Assembly (NCBI RefSeq): GCF_000430525.1
Contig: NZ_AUME01000002.1
Span: forward strand, 154,545-218,544
DNA length: 64,000 bases
Reading direction: 5' to 3'
From: Prevotella corporis DSM 18810 = JCM 8529
GTDB lineage: Bacteria; Bacteroidota; Bacteroidia; Bacteroidales; Bacteroidaceae
Made by a program: the position numbers and the translations under genes. This document shows positions 63,458 through 64,000 of the stretch, one piece after another; the first letter of the stretch is position 1, and every line of letters starts with the position of its first letter. A model generated the notes under the pieces. The model searched no databases and was not told the origin of the DNA. It saw only the letters and a list, made by a program, of their open reading frames with translations.

Positions 63458-63598
63458 TTGATTGTCAGTCAAATGAAGAGTTGTATTCTAAATGGTAAGC
63501 TTTTGTACCACAAAAGGTGAGCTTCCGCACCGTAAAAGGTCACGTATTGGCAAACCGAAGCTTACCTGTCATGTCTTTTCCTGAATTCACTTGTCAGA
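63458..63598 (+). repeat. Composite intergenic element, copy 10
   Basis: Box A TTGATTGTCAGT (63458-63469), 21 bp, units at 63491, 63513, 63535 and 63557, then a weak box B at 63584-63598. The first and last units pair (GGTAAGCTT at 63494-63502 with AAGCTTACC at 63558-63566). Length 141 bp, one base longer than the standard. Confidence 0.8.
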
Positions 63599-63710
63599 TC
63601 TGACGATGTATTTCTGTTTTACTTGTCAAATATTTTCTTATTTACTGAATGACTTGACATTAACATTATATAGGTTAAATTTGAAGTCAGTGCACTTGTA
63701 TAAAAGAAGA

Positions 63711-64000
63711 TGGACAACACCTAAGTTCCGTCATATTTTCGGCAAGGTCTTAGGGGGCTCGATGCCCCCTGGGACCTTTGGTGAAGATGGCATAAGACCG
63801 TCGTTCGCCATATTTTCGGCGTTCCAAAGATACGTTATATTTTTCTTTTTTGCAAGCATTTATCTCTTTTTCCAAAGATTTCTCCCGGGTTGTTCGCCTC
63901 TATAGACATCCATCGGACATTTCATTCCTATGCTCATATGCGGTCGTCTGTTGTTGTAGAAGGCTATTGCCTTGGAGATTTCCATATTGGCCTGGTCATA
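63711..64000 (-). mobile_element. Right-hand end of an IS3-family insertion sequence
   Basis: The transposase frame at 63860-64000 identifies the element. The boundary at 63711 is proposed from TGGACAACACCTAAGTT, which resembles the T-G-n-A-C...C-C ends of IS3 (IS150-group) elements; the other end and the target duplication are outside the window. The non-coding tail holds a strong hairpin (63744-63778, arms AAGGTC..AGGGGGC) and a 12-bp direct repeat CATATTTTCGGC at 63732 and 63809. Confidence 0.6.
63860..64000 (-). CDS. IS3-family transposase OrfB, C-terminal fragment at window edge
   Basis: The last 46 codons of a minus-strand gene that continues beyond the window; stop at 63860-63862. The peptide contains YDQANMEISKAIAFYNNRRP and HMSIGMKCPMDVYRG, the end of the rve integrase core of IS3-family transposases (the AIxFYNxxRPHxxIG...PxxVY motif, which includes the region after the catalytic glutamate). 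Whether the element is intact cannot be told here. Confidence 0.85.
   Translation of the reverse strand, partial: YDQANMEISKAIAFYNNRRPHMSIGMKCPMDVYRGEQPGRNLWKKR

Larger units (their letters stand above)
63029..63710. other. Intergenic region left of the insertion sequence
   Basis: Holds the OmpA-type gene promoter, copy 10 of the dispersed element (63458-63598) and about 110 bp of AT-rich DNA before the presumed insertion-sequence end. No gene. Confidence 0.55.

Overview
The window looks like chromosomal DNA of a Prevotella-type member of the Bacteroidota. The support is consistent: promoters of the TAnnTTTG (-7) / TTTG (-33) type in front of many genes, weak or absent Shine-Dalgarno sites, DUF4252 proteins with ECF sigma factors, a three-gene fumarate reductase, BspA-like leucine-rich-repeat surface proteins, two proteins with C-termini like type IX secretion sorting domains, and family variants typical of the phylum. 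Genus is an inference; species cannot be read from the sequence.

Layout. 2-616 is the end of an acyltransferase. 642-4468 holds divergent polA and a polyprenyl synthetase, then a WG-repeat protein. 6131-9133 is a minus-strand run dtd - small membrane protein - mazG-like - CPBP protease - deoC. 9152-13633 holds uvrC, apt and mnmG, with two parS-like centromere sites flanking apt. 14534-18035 is frdCAB. 18673-23469 holds a lipoprotein, ruvB and an ECF sigma/anti-sigma/DUF4252 cluster. 23561-28728 holds coaD, ybeY, a C-terminal processing protease and topoisomerase IV subunit B. 28856-34693 holds a GNAT-like protein, a THUMP-like methyltransferase, a VanX-type dipeptidase, an esterase and a Nudix hydrolase. 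35050-40048 holds topA, aroK and speA. 40204-43656 holds a second ECF pair, a barrel protein and a redoxin-like lipoprotein without its cysteines. 44472-46730 is pnp. 47845-54132 holds two large surface LRR proteins. 54770-62013 holds an aspartyl protease with PDZ domain, a two-component system, a PiT phosphate transporter and an AlbA_2 protein. 62162-63028 is an OmpA-type lipoprotein. An IS3-family insertion sequence enters at the right edge.

The most striking signal is not a gene. Ten intergenic places (4.5, 13.9, 18.3, 24.6, 32.7, 42.3, 47.5, 54.5, 58.3 and 63.5 kb) carry the same non-coding element: four degenerate 22-bp units with core AAAGSTSASCTTT. In most copies the array is flanked by box A (TTGATAATCAGT-like, 20 bp from the array) on one side and box B (GAAAATATTTTACAA-like, 14 bp away) on the other, giving a fixed length of 140 bp. 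Spacing is kept although the sequence drifts, and in several copies the third and fourth units carry compensatory changes that keep a perfect hairpin. I know no name for this element.

Two further non-coding candidates sit back to back at 33.88-34.14 kb: a promoter followed directly by a hairpin and T-run in front of the esterase, and a roughly 113-nt three-way-junction leader in front of the Nudix gene.
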